Origin: Otariodibacter oris
Lineage (GTDB): Bacteria > Pseudomonadota > Gammaproteobacteria > Enterobacterales > Pasteurellaceae
Reading direction: 5' to 3'
NCBI RefSeq assembly: GCF_009684715.1
Contig: NZ_CP016604.1
Coordinates: forward strand, 1,565,262 to 1,629,261
DNA: 64,000 nucleotides
Below, one piece after another: positions 38,803 through 47,117 of this stretch. The translations under genes were made by a program, and so were the position numbers. The notes beneath the pieces were generated by a model. That model searched no databases and was not told the DNA's origin. It saw only the letters and a program-made list of their open reading frames with translations. Each line of letters begins with the position of its first letter. The stretch's first letter is position 1.

Positions 38803-39570
38803 TTAGTTTATCTGCTCGTTGTTAGACTGATATAACGTTGTCCATAAGCAGTTTCCTTTGGATTTTTTATCAAGCAACTCTAAATACTTTTGATGTGCTT
38901 CTTGTTCATCCTCAGTTGCCGATAGAACAATAAGCCCATCGGTGTCAATGATCTGATGCTGAACAGCGTAATCCTGTGAACTATTACTATTATCAGCGTC
39001 ATCTTCGGCAAGCAGAGCAATTTGCCCGCCAGTCATCATTAAGAACACATCTGCAAGTATTTCCGCATCCAGTAAGGCGCCATGGAGTACACGTTTGCTG
39101 TTATCAATACCTAAGCGATCACACAAAGCATCCAAGTTATTACGTTTCCCCGGATACATTTTACGGGCTAATTGTAAGCTATCCGTTACCTGACAAATTT
39201 CTTCGACTTTAGGCGTGTTGTTGGCGAGGGTTGCAAATTCTTGATCGATAAATCCCACATCGAAGGGGGCATTATGAATGACTAATTCCGCCCCTTTGAT
39301 AAATTCCAAAAATTCTGGGGCAATTTCCGCAAAGGTCGGTTTATCTTGCAACATTTCATTTGTGATACCGTGAACTTGAATCGCTTCTTCATCCACTTCA
39401 CGAGGAGGCTTAATATAAACGTGGTAATTCCGTCCAGTTAAACGGCGATTAATCACCTCGACGGCACCAATTTCAATGATGTTATGCCCAATATGAGGCG
39501 CACCATTGAAATTCATCCCCGTTGTTTCTGTATCCAATACCACTTGGCGTAAAATTGGTTGTTCGTTCAT
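38803..39570 (-). CDS. dnaQ: DNA polymerase III epsilon subunit (proofreading exonuclease)
   Basis: The 3'-5' exonuclease of the replicative polymerase. The DEDDh motifs are VLDTETTGMN (ExoI), HNAPFDVGFID (ExoII) and HGALLDAEILADVFLMMTGG (ExoIII). The C-terminal tail contacts the alpha subunit. The ATG at 39570 (MNEQPILRQVVLD) is preferred because GAGG lies five bases before it, giving 255 residues. A TTG 18 bases upstream is a weaker alternative. It lies divergent to nothing and follows hslO on the same strand after a USS hairpin. Confidence 0.95.
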   Translation of the reverse strand: MNEQPILRQVVLDTETTGMNFNGAPHIGHNIIEIGAVEVINRRLTGRNYHVYIKPPREVDEEAIQVHGITNEMLQDKPTFAEIAPEFLEFIKGAELVIHNAPFDVGFIDQEFATLANNTPKVEEICQVTDSLQLARKMYPGKRNNLDALCDRLGIDNSKRVLHGALLDAEILADVFLMMTGGQIALLAEDDADNSNSSQDYAVQHQIIDTDGLIVLSATEDEQEAHQKYLELLDKKSKGNCLWTTLYQSNNEQIN

Positions 39571-39584
39571 ATTATCCTCTATAT

Positions 39585-39629
39585 ACAAGCGGTGAGATCT
39601 GCAAAATATTTTACCAATCTAACCGCTTG
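39585..39629. terminator. Inverted uptake-signal pair between hslO and dnaQ
   Basis: ACAAGCGGTGAGAT (39585-39598) and ATCTAACCGCTTG (39617-39629) form a 13-bp stem with one mismatch around an AT-rich loop, lying 10 bases after the hslO stop and 15 before the dnaQ ATG. Confidence 0.6.
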
Positions 39630-39638
39630 CTATGTTAT

Positions 39639-40508
39639 TTATGCTGCTGTGCTTTTCAATTCATCTATGGCTTTTTTATCAAAGAAATATTGTGTACCAC
39701 AACATTCGCATTGCATATCAATTACACCATTTTTTTCTGCAAGCATTTCTTCAATCTCATCATCAGGAACGAGCATAATCGCCGCCCCCGAACGCTCTCT
39801 TGAACAACCACATTTAAATTCTGTGTCTTGAGATGGATAAACTTCAACGCTTTCTTCGTGGAACAAGCGATAAAGCAATTCTTCTGCGGTTAGTCCAAAG
39901 ATTTCTTCATCCTTAATGGTTGAGGCTAAAGTGGCTAAATGCTCAAAATCCTCTGGTGTGCCTGTTCCATCTGGCATAATTTGTAATAATATGCCACCCG
40001 CAACGGCTTTCCCTTCGTATTCGCCCGTACGGATAACTAATTGTGTTTCTAATTGTTCTGAACGAACAAAGTAATCTTCTAAACATTCACTAATGGTCGG
40101 TTTGTCCAAGCTAACCACACCTTGATAGCGTTCGCCCTCTTCAGGAATAATAGAGATCACTAGCACACCATTGCCGATCATTTCAGATAAAGTGGCTTCG
40201 TCTGCAATTTCGCCATCAACACGCGCTAAAGCACGTACTTGCTGTTGATTATTGCCATTGACGACTGCAAGTTTTAATGGACCATCCCCTTGAATTTGTA
40301 CAGTAATATTGCCTTCAAATTTTAAGGTTGCGGTTAATAAACTGGTCGCAACCAACATTTCCCCTAAAAGATTTTGCACTGCTTTTGGGTAATGGTGGGT
40401 ATTTAAAGTTTCTGTGAAAGTGTTATTTAATCTGACCCACTCCCCTCTTACTGCACGGTTTTGGAATAAAAAGCGGTAAAGTTTGTCATTGTCTTGTGTA
40501 TAAGTCAT
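39639..40508 (-). CDS. hslO: Redox-regulated chaperone Hsp33
   Basis: A holdase chaperone activated by oxidative unfolding when its zinc-binding cysteines form disulfides. The 289-residue protein has the C-terminal switch cysteines as CGC (near 233-235) and CECC (267-270), matching the CxC...CxxC zinc site. It overlaps the upstream hslR by four bases (ATGA-type), so the two heat-shock genes are translationally coupled, as in E. coli. Confidence 0.95.
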   Translation of the reverse strand: MTYTQDNDKLYRFLFQNRAVRGEWVRLNNTFTETLNTHHYPKAVQNLLGEMLVATSLLTATLKFEGNITVQIQGDGPLKLAVVNGNNQQQVRALARVDGEIADEATLSEMIGNGVLVISIIPEEGERYQGVVSLDKPTISECLEDYFVRSEQLETQLVIRTGEYEGKAVAGGILLQIMPDGTGTPEDFEHLATLASTIKDEEIFGLTAEELLYRLFHEESVEVYPSQDTEFKCGCSRERSGAAIMLVPDDEIEEMLAEKNGVIDMQCECCGTQYFFDKKAIDELKSTAA

Positions 40509-40918
40509 AGTGTTTCCGAGTTAGTTATTTTAAATTTAATCAAATCACGACGTTCTTTTTTATTCGGTCTACGATCTGGATGAGGCATAGAAAGTGCATT
40601 AGCTTTGCGAGCGAAGGCAAGTTTCTCACGATTTTTGATACTATTTTCCGTTTCTTGATAAAGTAACTGCGCTTCTGGCGCACCTCTTCGCTGATCACTC
40701 AAGGCTAATACTTCAACCTCTTTTTCTTCGTTTCCTTGTCTAAGTTTGATAAAGGCACCGATTTCAACGGTTTTACTGACTTTAGCCCGTTGTCCATTAT
40801 AATGGACTTTTCCCCCTTCAATCATTGCTTTTGCAATACTACGGGTTTTATAAAATCGAGCTGCCCACAACCATTTATCTAACCTAACATCACCAGTTTC
40901 ATTACTCTGTTTTTTCAT
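40505..40918 (-). CDS. hslR: Ribosome-associated heat shock protein Hsp15
   Basis: An S4-domain RNA-binding protein that recognises stalled 50S subunits carrying peptidyl-tRNA and helps recycle them. The 137-residue protein has the S4 domain at about 11-70 (VRLDKWLWAARFYKTRSIAKAMIEGGKVHYNG) and a basic C-terminal extension (RPNKKERRDLIKFK). It is the first gene of hslR-hslO. No sigma-32 promoter was confidently placed upstream. Confidence 0.93.
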   Translation of the reverse strand: MKKQSNETGDVRLDKWLWAARFYKTRSIAKAMIEGGKVHYNGQRAKVSKTVEIGAFIKLRQGNEEKEVEVLALSDQRRGAPEAQLLYQETENSIKNREKLAFARKANALSMPHPDRRPNKKERRDLIKFKITNSETL

Positions 40919-40982
40919 AATTCTACCGAAATAAAAAACGACAAGCTAAAATATGGTGCAATTTTACGTTTTTTCAAGCAAA

Positions 40983-41018
40983 AAAGCGGTAAGATCACAC
41001 AAAAAATTTGCAAAAAAT
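40983..41018 (+). repeat. Extended uptake signal upstream of rho
   Basis: AAGCGGTAAGATC is followed by the A/T-rich half AAAAATTTGCAAAAAATTT, the extended form of the motif. It lies in the divergent gap between hslR and rho. Confidence 0.7.
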
Positions 41019-41118
41019 TTAATTTAGCGGTATTCTTCGCCACTCAATTCTTAGTATAAAATTTCGCTAAATTAATCAAACTTAAACCCAATCTTTTTAA
41101 ACAAAAAATATTTTATAT

Positions 41119-42381
41119 ATGCATCTTACACAGTTAAAAAATACCCCAGTATCAGAACTCGTTCGTATGGGCGAGGAACAAATGGGCTTAGAAAACTTAG
41201 CCCGCTTACGTAAACAAGATATCGTTTTTGCAATCCTTAAACAACACGCTAAAAGTGGTGAAGACATTTTCGGTCGTGGTGTTCTTGAAATCTTGCCAGA
41301 TGGCTTTGGTTTCTTACGTTCTGGCGACAGCTCGTATTTAGCGGGTCCTGACGATATTTATGTTTCTCCAAGTCAAATTCGTAGGTTCAATCTACAAACG
41401 GGTGACTCGATTGAAGGGAAAATTCGCCCACCGAAAGAAGGTGAACGCTATTTTGCCCTACTCAAAGTTGATCGTGTCAATGACGACAAACCCGAAGTCT
41501 CCCGCAGTAAAATCCTTTTCGAAAACTTAACCCCTCTTCACGCAAATTCACGCTTAAGAATGGAACGTGGTAATGGCTCAACTGAAGACCTTACCGCAAG
41601 AATTCTTGATCTTGCTTCGCCAATTGGTAAAGGACAACGTGGTCTTATCGTCGCGCCGCCAAAAGCAGGTAAAACAGTATTACTACAAAATATTGCACAA
41701 AGCATCACGCACAATTATCCAGAGTGTATTTTGATTGTATTACTGATTGATGAACGTCCTGAAGAAGTAACAGAAATGCAACGCTCAGTAAAAGGCGAAG
41801 TGATTGCCTCGACCTTTGATGAACCGGCTTCTCGCCACGTTCAAGTTGCAGAAATGGTAATTGAAAAAGCAAAACGTTTAGTGGAACACAAAAAAGACGT
41901 AGTAATTTTGCTCGACTCTATCACTCGTTTAGCCCGTGCATACAATACGGTAACTCCAGCATCAGGTAAAATCTTATCAGGTGGTGTGGATGCCAACGCA
42001 TTACACAGACCAAAACGTTTCTTCGGTGCTGCGAGAAATGTGGAAGAAGGTGGTAGCTTAACCATTATTGCCACAGCCTTAGTAGATACGGGTTCTAAAA
42101 TGGACGAAGTTATCTTTGAAGAGTTCAAAGGAACAGGTAACATGGAATTACACTTATCACGCAAAATTGCTGAAAAACGTGTATTCCCTGCAATCGACTT
42201 CAACCGCTCTGGTACTCGTAAAGAAGATCTTCTCACAACACCAGACGAACTCCAAAAAATGTGGATCTTACGTAAGATTCTTCATCCTATGGGCGAAGTT
42301 GAAGCAATGGAATTCCTAATTGATAAGTTAGTTGTGGCTAAAACCAATGATGAATTCTTTGAAATTATGAAACGTTCATAG
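41119..42381 (+). CDS. rho: Transcription termination factor Rho
   Basis: A hexameric RNA-dependent ATPase/translocase that ends factor-dependent transcripts. The 420-residue protein is standard length. It has an N-terminal RNA-binding cold-shock-like domain ([21 protein letters not shown], about 55-75), a Walker A/P-loop [11 protein letters not shown] (about 176-186), Walker [17 protein letters not shown] and the Q/R-loop region. The 5' leader of about 200 bases before the ATG, with little SD, may be where Rho autoregulates; that is inference. Confidence 0.97.
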   Translation: MHLTQLKNTPVSELVRMGEEQMGLENLARLRKQDIVFAILKQHAKSGEDIFGRGVLEILPDGFGFLRSGDSSYLAGPDDIYVSPSQIRRFNLQTGDSIEGKIRPPKEGERYFALLKVDRVNDDKPEVSRSKILFENLTPLHANSRLRMERGNGSTEDLTARILDLASPIGKGQRGLIVAPPKAGKTVLLQNIAQSITHNYPECILIVLLIDERPEEVTEMQRSVKGEVIASTFDEPASRHVQVAEMVIEKAKRLVEHKKDVVILLDSITRLARAYNTVTPASGKILSGGVDANALHRPKRFFGAARNVEEGGSLTIIATALVDTGSKMDEVIFEEFKGTGNMELHLSRKIAEKRVFPAIDFNRSGTRKEDLLTTPDELQKMWILRKILHPMGEVEAMEFLIDKLVVAKTNDEFFEIMKRS

Positions 42382-42402
42382 TTTCTATTATCTTAATAAT
42401 AC

Positions 42403-42430
42403 AAAAGCGGGCTAATTAGCCCGCTTTTTT
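42403..42430. terminator. Bidirectional terminator between rho and pyrE
   Basis: A perfect 26-base palindrome (42403-42428) with core AGCGGGCTAATTAGCCCGCT is flanked by A and T runs, so it works on both strands for these convergent genes. Confidence 0.9.
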
Positions 42431-42460
42431 TACAAATAAATCGCTTAAAGTGACCGCTTG

Positions 42461-43102
42461 TTAAACACCGTATTGTTCTCGATATGCCTTCATCTTCGGC
42501 AAATATGGTGCGTATTGTGGGGATTTTTCGATAAATTGTAGTAAATCGTCAAAATCAATAATTGAGAAAACTTGGCACTGATAATCTCTTTCTACTTCTT
42601 GAATAGCAGATAAGTCGCCTTTGCCTTTTTCTTTGCGGTTTAGTGCAATCAATACCCCTGCTAAATTTGCTTTATTAGCATTGATAATTTCCATTGATTC
42701 ACGAATTGCAGTGCCTGCGGTAATCACATCATCAACAAGCAAAATATTGCCTTGTAATGCACTACCAATTAAATTTCCACCTTCGCCGTGATCTTTCGCT
42801 TCTTTACGATTAAAACAACAAGGTTTATCAATATCAAATTGATTGGCTAAGGCAACAGCAACGGTAGTGGCAATCGGAATACCTTTATAAGCAGGACCAA
42901 ACAACACGTCAAACTCAATACCACTCGTTTGAATAGCTTGAGCGTAGAACTCACCTAACTTGGCAAGATCTTGTCCTGTATAAAATAGCCCTGCATTAAA
43001 AAAATAAGGGCTGATTCTGCCTGATTTCAGGGTAAACTCACCAAATTTTAGGACGTTACGGCTTAAACAAAATTCGATAAAATCATGTTTATAAGATTGC
43101 AT
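42461..43102 (-). CDS. pyrE: Orotate phosphoribosyltransferase
   Basis: Adds ribose-5-phosphate from PRPP to orotate, giving OMP in UMP synthesis. The 213-residue protein equals E. coli PyrE. It has the PRPP motif [17 protein letters not shown] (about 120-136), the phosphate-binding [11 protein letters not shown] and the catalytic-loop [10 protein letters not shown]. It lies 18 bases after rlmJ on the same strand and is probably read with it; no pyrE-type attenuator fits in that gap. pyrE follows rph in E. coli, so the neighbourhood differs. Confidence 0.96.
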   Translation of the reverse strand: MQSYKHDFIEFCLSRNVLKFGEFTLKSGRISPYFFNAGLFYTGQDLAKLGEFYAQAIQTSGIEFDVLFGPAYKGIPIATTVAVALANQFDIDKPCCFNRKEAKDHGEGGNLIGSALQGNILLVDDVITAGTAIRESMEIINANKANLAGVLIALNRKEKGKGDLSAIQEVERDYQCQVFSIIDFDDLLQFIEKSPQYAPYLPKMKAYREQYGV

Positions 43103-43120
43103 TTTCTTTCCTCAACTCAA

Positions 43121-43960
43121 TTACTCAGGTGTAATCCAACTTACATCCCAACTGCCTGTTCCCTCTGGCACAAGGATTTCTGTTAAATAAGGTAAAATTT
43201 TCTTCATCTGCGCTTCAAGCTGCCAAGGTGGGTTGATTACAATCATGCCACTTGCGGTCATGCCTCGCTGATCGGAATCAGGGCGAACCGCTAGTTCAAT
43301 TTGTAAAATTTTGCGGATGCCTGTTGCTTGTAAGCCTTTGACAATACGCTTAGTGTGCTGACGTAATACAACTGGATACCAGATAGCATATACACCAGTC
43401 GCAAAACGTTTGTAACCTTCTTCGATTCCTTTTACCACTAATTCATAATCTTCTTTTAATTCATAAGGAGGGTCGATTAAAATTAATCCACGCTTTTCTT
43501 TAGGCGGTAGAGCAGATTTTAATTGCTGAAAACCATTTTCTCGCTTGGTCACTACATTTCTTTGACGAGCAAATTCATTGCGGAGTAACGGATAATCATT
43601 AGGGTGTAATTCGGTCAGTAATGCACGATCTTGAGGGCGAAGTTGTTGTACCGCAAGCAATGGCGAACCTGCATAAAAACGTAATTTTCCTTTATTGATT
43701 TTCTTTAATTCAGCGATATATAAGGAAACTTCTTCGGGTAAATCATCTCGTTCCCATAAGCGAGCGATACCCTCAATATATTCCCCTGTTTTTTCCGCTT
43801 CAGCACTGAATAAGCTATAACGACCCACACCTGCGTGGGTGTCTAAATAGAAGAATCCTTTCTCTTTTTGTTTTAAAGCGGTCAGAATTAAGGTTAAAAC
43901 GGTATGTTTTAGGACATCGGCGTGGTTGCCTGCGTGAAAACTGTGGCGATAACTCAGCAT
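43121..43960 (-). CDS. rlmJ: 23S rRNA (adenine2030-N6)-methyltransferase
   Basis: Methylates A2030 of 23S rRNA. The 279-residue protein starts with the family N-terminus MLSYRHSFHAGNHADVLKHTVL and has the amino-methyltransferase motif DPPYE (in LILIDPPYELKED, near 160-172), plus a small helical insertion. It is the first gene ahead of pyrE. It is separated from the divergent ampD by 58 bases. Confidence 0.93.
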   Translation of the reverse strand: MLSYRHSFHAGNHADVLKHTVLTLILTALKQKEKGFFYLDTHAGVGRYSLFSAEAEKTGEYIEGIARLWERDDLPEEVSLYIAELKKINKGKLRFYAGSPLLAVQQLRPQDRALLTELHPNDYPLLRNEFARQRNVVTKRENGFQQLKSALPPKEKRGLILIDPPYELKEDYELVVKGIEEGYKRFATGVYAIWYPVVLRQHTKRIVKGLQATGIRKILQIELAVRPDSDQRGMTASGMIVINPPWQLEAQMKKILPYLTEILVPEGTGSWDVSWITPE

Positions 43961-44018
43961 TTTTATTCTCTTTCTTGTAAAATGGCGTTCATTCTAGCTT
44001 ATTTCCGTTATTTACACT

Positions 44019-44573
44019 ATGCAGAAAACTTTAAAGATTGAAAATGGTTGGCTTGTCGATCAAAAGCGGGTTTTATCCCCACACTTTGATCCAAGACCCA
44101 TCATTGATGATATTTCACTATTAGTTATTCATTATATTAGCCTGCCTCCCGATGAGTTCGGTGGCGATTTTGTCGATCAATTTTTCCAAGGGAAACTCGA
44201 TCCAACTCAGCATTCTTATTTTGCAGAAATTAAGGATTTGCGAGTGTCTGCTCACTGTTTTATCAATCGAGAAGGTAAACTCACTCAATACGTTAATTTT
44301 AATGATATGGCTTGGCACGCTGGTTTATCTTCCTTTCAAGGTCGAGAAAAATGTAATCAATTTTCTATCGGGATTGAATTAGAAGGCAGTAATAATCAAC
44401 CTTTCACTGTCGAGCAATATCAAACGCTTATTCAGCTAACCCATGCGATTTTGCAAACTTACCCAAAAATCACGCCCGATAGAATTGTCGGTCATAGTGA
44501 TATTGCACCTGGTAGAAAAATCGATCCCGGTCAGTATTTTGATTGGGAATATTACCGTTCTCAAATTAAATAA
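44019..44573 (+). CDS. ampD: 1,6-anhydro-N-acetylmuramyl-L-alanine amidase AmpD
   Basis: A cytoplasmic zinc amidase in peptidoglycan recycling that removes peptides from anhydromuropeptides; its loss derepresses AmpC where AmpR is present. The 184-residue amidase-2 protein shows VIHYISLPP with the first zinc histidine, HCFINREGKLTQYV, and IVGHSDIAPGRKIDPGQYFDW with the second histidine and aspartate. ampE does not follow. No ampR or ampC lies in the window. Confidence 0.95.
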   Translation: MQKTLKIENGWLVDQKRVLSPHFDPRPIIDDISLLVIHYISLPPDEFGGDFVDQFFQGKLDPTQHSYFAEIKDLRVSAHCFINREGKLTQYVNFNDMAWHAGLSSFQGREKCNQFSIGIELEGSNNQPFTVEQYQTLIQLTHAILQTYPKITPDRIVGHSDIAPGRKIDPGQYFDWEYYRSQIK

Positions 44574-44623
44574 CCTAAGTAAGCGGTAACTTACTATTCA
44601 CAATTTGCAAAATTTAAAAATGG

Positions 44624-44676
44624 GTAGAAGAGAAAACAGATTACTTACGCTCAATTATCCCTGATTTCTCTTCTAC
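44624..44676 (-). terminator. Terminator of the small minus-strand membrane-protein gene
   Basis: Arms 44624-44639 and 44661-44676 pair over 16 bp with one mismatch. On the minus strand they are followed by CCATTTTTAAATTTTG. It points to a minus-strand transcript arriving here, which supports the small gene upstream. Confidence 0.6.
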
Positions 44677-44740
44677 TTCCTTGGTCATTTTCTACCGATA
44701 CTTATAGTTTTTGTGAAGCTCTAGTCCACCAATCATAAAA

Positions 44741-44932
44741 TCAAAAGATATTTGCTAAGATCTTTGTTAATGGAAAAGCATCTAACTTAATTAACGTAAA
44801 CTTAAATATTATTCCGATGATATAAGCAATCAGAAAAAATAACACTATATGTATAACCTTTCTTAATCGTTCATTTTCCACCTGAAAAAATTTTTCCAAA
44901 AAAGAACTGAGAAACTCCGCAGGAATAAACAT
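44741..44932 (-). CDS. Small predicted membrane protein, function unknown
   Basis: I do not recognise this family. The 63-residue frame from the ATG at 44932 has a charged amphipathic N-terminal part (FLEKFFQVENERLRKVIH) and one strong membrane helix (about residues 26-48, IVLFFLIAYIIGIIFKFTL). A perfect TATAAT lies at 44958-44963 on this strand, giving a leader of about 20 bases, and a terminator lies downstream. The SD is weak (TAGG). A GTG two codons upstream is an alternative start. Beyond the TGA stop the same frame continues 12 more codons (FYDWWTRASQKL) to a TAA, so a shortened gene is possible. Confidence 0.5.
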   Translation of the reverse strand: MFIPAEFLSSFLEKFFQVENERLRKVIHIVLFFLIAYIIGIIFKFTLIKLDAFPLTKILANIF

Positions 44933-44957
44933 AACCACAGCCTAAATTAGTGAATCT

Positions 44958-44989
44958 ATTATATCGTCTAATAAACCTAATACACTCAA
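44958..44989 (-). promoter_or_regulatory. Candidate sigma-70 promoter of the small membrane-protein gene
   Basis: TATAAT at 44963-44958 on the minus strand is a perfect -10. The best -35 is TTGAGT (44989-44984), but the 20-bp spacing is long, so the -35 is uncertain. Confidence 0.4.
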
Positions 44990-45075
44990 GCCCCACCTCT
45001 TTTAAAAATCGTATTTAGGTGAAATCTAACCATTAATTTTGATATTTTCTCTGATCTATCTCATAAATTTACAAT

Positions 45076-46065
45076 TTAATAATCTAAACCAAGCACCTTT
45101 CGCCCGTTGATACTCGCAATATTTGCCATTTCTTCAAGATTAGTAAAACGGCAACCCGCTGAAAGCAGGCTTAATTCTTGCCACATATCGCCCTCACACA
45201 ACGGCACCATGTAATCACAAATATTATCTGTACCGAGTGCAACAGTAATCCCCTCTGGGATCATTTCATCCGCTGGAGTTAAGGCATTATGGAAAGGTAA
45301 AACTTCATCTTTACGCGGGCTATCAATCCATGCCATCGGGCAAGCAATGACCATCATGTCGCAAGCCTTCATTTTTTTGTATAACTGTTGGCGATATTCT
45401 TTTGGATGCGAGCCAATCGAAATACCATGAATTGCCACAACTCTCCCTTGCATACCATGCTCTACGGATTTATCACATAATTGCTCTGTTTCTTTTTCTC
45501 TTGGGGTATTAAATTGATCCACATGAACGTGTAACATTTTACCGAGGGATTTTGCCTTATCCATTAGGATATCCATAGCTTCGGATCCTTTACCATAATC
45601 CAATTCATCACGGTAAGGTAATCCACCAATCATATCGACCATTTCTGAACCAATATCAAACCATTTGCGCGCGTTAGGTTCGATCACACCTTTTAAAGTT
45701 TGGTTAGCAAATTTAAGGACAATATCATTTTTATACACTTCTCTCGCTTTATGAGCCGCTAAGATGGCACGATCTTCACACACTTGGTCAATATCTACAA
45801 AAGTGCCAAAGGCTGTTACCCCTTGTGAAATCATCAATTCAATCGATTGACTAAAGCGACGATAATAATCTTCCACCGTTGATTGACGTTTTACTTCATC
45901 AACTAAATCCCATTTTTGTTGAAGATTCGATTCTTGATAAATTTTGATTTTCTCTGGTGTCATCGTAAATGCTCGGTCAGCGTGAGCGTGGGAATTTACC
46001 CATCCCCCTTTTTTGATAACTTCATCACGAATATGCCCTTTTAATGTGCGAATCAACTGGCTCAT
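45076..46065 (-). CDS. Metal-dependent amidohydrolase, cytosine deaminase-like
   Basis: A 329-residue TIM-barrel hydrolase of the amidohydrolase superfamily. Metal and catalytic residues line up with the cytosine deaminase group: His26 and His28 (NSHAHADRAF), His181 (HVHVDQF), His213 (AIHGISIGSH) and Asp280 (LGTDNI). It lacks the N-terminal beta-sandwich strands found in CodA and starts almost directly at the first metal motif, so it is shorter by about 100 residues. A PurR operator on its promoter supports a nucleobase deaminase role. Its ATG overlaps the stop of a 67-codon leader frame (TAATG), with AGAGG upstream. No codB permease is adjacent. The exact substrate is unproven. Confidence 0.8.
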   Translation of the reverse strand: MSQLIRTLKGHIRDEVIKKGGWVNSHAHADRAFTMTPEKIKIYQESNLQQKWDLVDEVKRQSTVEDYYRRFSQSIELMISQGVTAFGTFVDIDQVCEDRAILAAHKAREVYKNDIVLKFANQTLKGVIEPNARKWFDIGSEMVDMIGGLPYRDELDYGKGSEAMDILMDKAKSLGKMLHVHVDQFNTPREKETEQLCDKSVEHGMQGRVVAIHGISIGSHPKEYRQQLYKKMKACDMMVIACPMAWIDSPRKDEVLPFHNALTPADEMIPEGITVALGTDNICDYMVPLCEGDMWQELSLLSAGCRFTNLEEMANIASINGRKVLGLDY

Positions 46066-46268
46066 TATTTATCCTCTACTGCTAAAAATTGGGTACAAAA
46101 AAAAGATCTCTTAAAAAAGAGATCTTTTTCTAAAAAATTATTTATTAACCATAAAAAAACAGCTAAACCTCGTAATTTTTCAAGGTTTAGCTGTATAAAT
46201 TCTTTTAAGTAAATATGTAGTGTTTGCAGACTAACTGTATTGCTATCTTTAAATGGTCTATGTTGCAT
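46065..46268 (-). CDS. Leader open frame spanning two terminators (attenuator peptide)
   Basis: A 67-codon frame starts at 46268 with AAGGA nine bases upstream and ends by overlapping the amidohydrolase ATG. Both terminator hairpins lie inside it: codons 25-39 and 47-58. The encoded peptide resembles no family I know and is rich in Phe, Leu and Lys because it crosses U-tracts and A-rich stems. I read it as a translated regulatory leader, like that of pyrBI, rather than as a functional protein. Ribosomes moving through it would melt the hairpins. Confidence 0.55.
   Translation of the reverse strand: MQHRPFKDSNTVSLQTLHIYLKEFIQLNLEKLRGLAVFLWLINNFLEKDLFFKRSFFCTQFLAVEDK
46097..46129 (-). terminator. 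Second leader terminator (attenuator)
   Basis: On the minus strand a 13-bp stem (arms 46129-46117 and 46112-46100, core AAGATCTCTT/AAGAGATCTT) with a UUUU loop ends in a run of eight U (46104-46097), partly within the stem. It lies 31 bases before the amidohydrolase start. Confidence 0.8.
46153..46194 (-). terminator. First leader terminator
   Basis: On the minus strand ACAGCTAAACCT (46194-46183) pairs perfectly with AGGTTTAGCTGT (46170-46159) around a 12-nt loop and is followed by seven U (46159-46153). It is a canonical terminator or pause hairpin 24 bases before the second one. Confidence 0.85.
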
Positions 46269-46299
46269 TTTTCTAGTTCCTTATTGGCACTAGGCGGAT

Positions 46300-46338
46300 A
46301 GTATAAGTTTTTCCAAATTAAAATGCAAACGTTTGCGT
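46300..46338 (-). promoter_or_regulatory. Promoter with overlapping PurR operator
   Basis: On the minus strand ACGCAAACGTTTGCAT (46338-46323) matches the PurR consensus ANGCAAACGTTTNCNT. Its right half supplies a -35 (TTTGCA, 46329-46324), and TATACT (46305-46300) is the -10 at 18-bp spacing. PurR with hypoxanthine or guanine would block RNA polymerase. It begins three bases from the end of tcdA. Confidence 0.8.
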
Positions 46339-46340
46339 TA

Positions 46341-47117
46341 TCAATTTACTGCTGTTTTTAATAATTTATCAATCACTCGGCTTACCGCAAAAAAACCAAA
46401 AGTCGCGGTAATCATTGTCGCTGCCCCAAAGCCATTGGCACAATTCATTGTAGCCGAAATTTCACACTCTTCACTCATTTTGGGAAAAATTAAAGGCTGA
46501 GTAGAGAACACACAGTCTATCCCAAATTTGCGTTTTGGGTTTTGGCTAAAATTGTACTCTTTTCGCAATAAACTGCGTACTTTCGATGCCAACGGATCTT
46601 GAATCGTTTTGCTTAAATCGGTAATTTGAATTTGCGTAGGATCAGTCTGCCCCCCTGCACCGCCAGTAGTAATAATTTTAATTTTATTACGTTTACAAAA
46701 AGCAATTAACGCGGCTTTTACACGCACGCTATCAATCGCATCAATCACATAATCGTAATCATGGGTGATATATTCGGCTAGGTTATCGCTTGTTAGAAAA
46801 TCATCAATAATCTGTACTTGGCATTCAGGATTGATTTTCGCAATACGCTCTTTCATCACTTCCGTTTTTAGCTTACCAATTTCGCCAGAAATCGCATGAA
46901 TTTGACGATTGATATTCGTCACACAAATATCGTCCATATCGATCATCGTAATTTTACCAATCCCCGAACGAGCAAGTGCCTCTACCGCCCAAGAACCCAC
47001 GCCACCAATTCCTACCACACAAATATGCGATTGACGGAGTATTGCCAAGCCTTCAGGTGTATAAAGGCGACCAATACCGCCAAAACGTTGCTCGTAATTA
47101 TCAATTCTTTCTGTCAT
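46341..47117 (-). CDS. tcdA: tRNA threonylcarbamoyladenosine dehydratase
   Basis: An E1-like enzyme that cyclises t6A37 in tRNA to ct6A using ATP and the CsdA-CsdE sulfur relay. The 258-residue protein has the nucleotide-binding VVGIGGVGSWAVEALARSG (34-52), IDMDDICVTNINRQ, and the conserved DAIDSVRVKAALI segment. Its start overlaps the uup stop by one base. No csdA or csdE is adjacent. Confidence 0.93.
   Translation of the reverse strand: MTERIDNYEQRFGGIGRLYTPEGLAILRQSHICVVGIGGVGSWAVEALARSGIGKITMIDMDDICVTNINRQIHAISGEIGKLKTEVMKERIAKINPECQVQIIDDFLTSDNLAEYITHDYDYVIDAIDSVRVKAALIAFCKRNKIKIITTGGAGGQTDPTQIQITDLSKTIQDPLASKVRSLLRKEYNFSQNPKRKFGIDCVFSTQPLIFPKMSEECEISATMNCANGFGAATMITATFGFFAVSRVIDKLLKTAVN

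Noticed and set aside
38623-38835. A 70-codon plus-strand frame over the tRNA-Asp gene
   Set aside because: It is the translation of the antisense of a tRNA, a well-known false gene; no SD fits it.
39522-39831. Two overlapping plus-strand frames across dnaQ and hslO
   Set aside because: They are antisense shadows of strongly supported genes and cross a USS hairpin.
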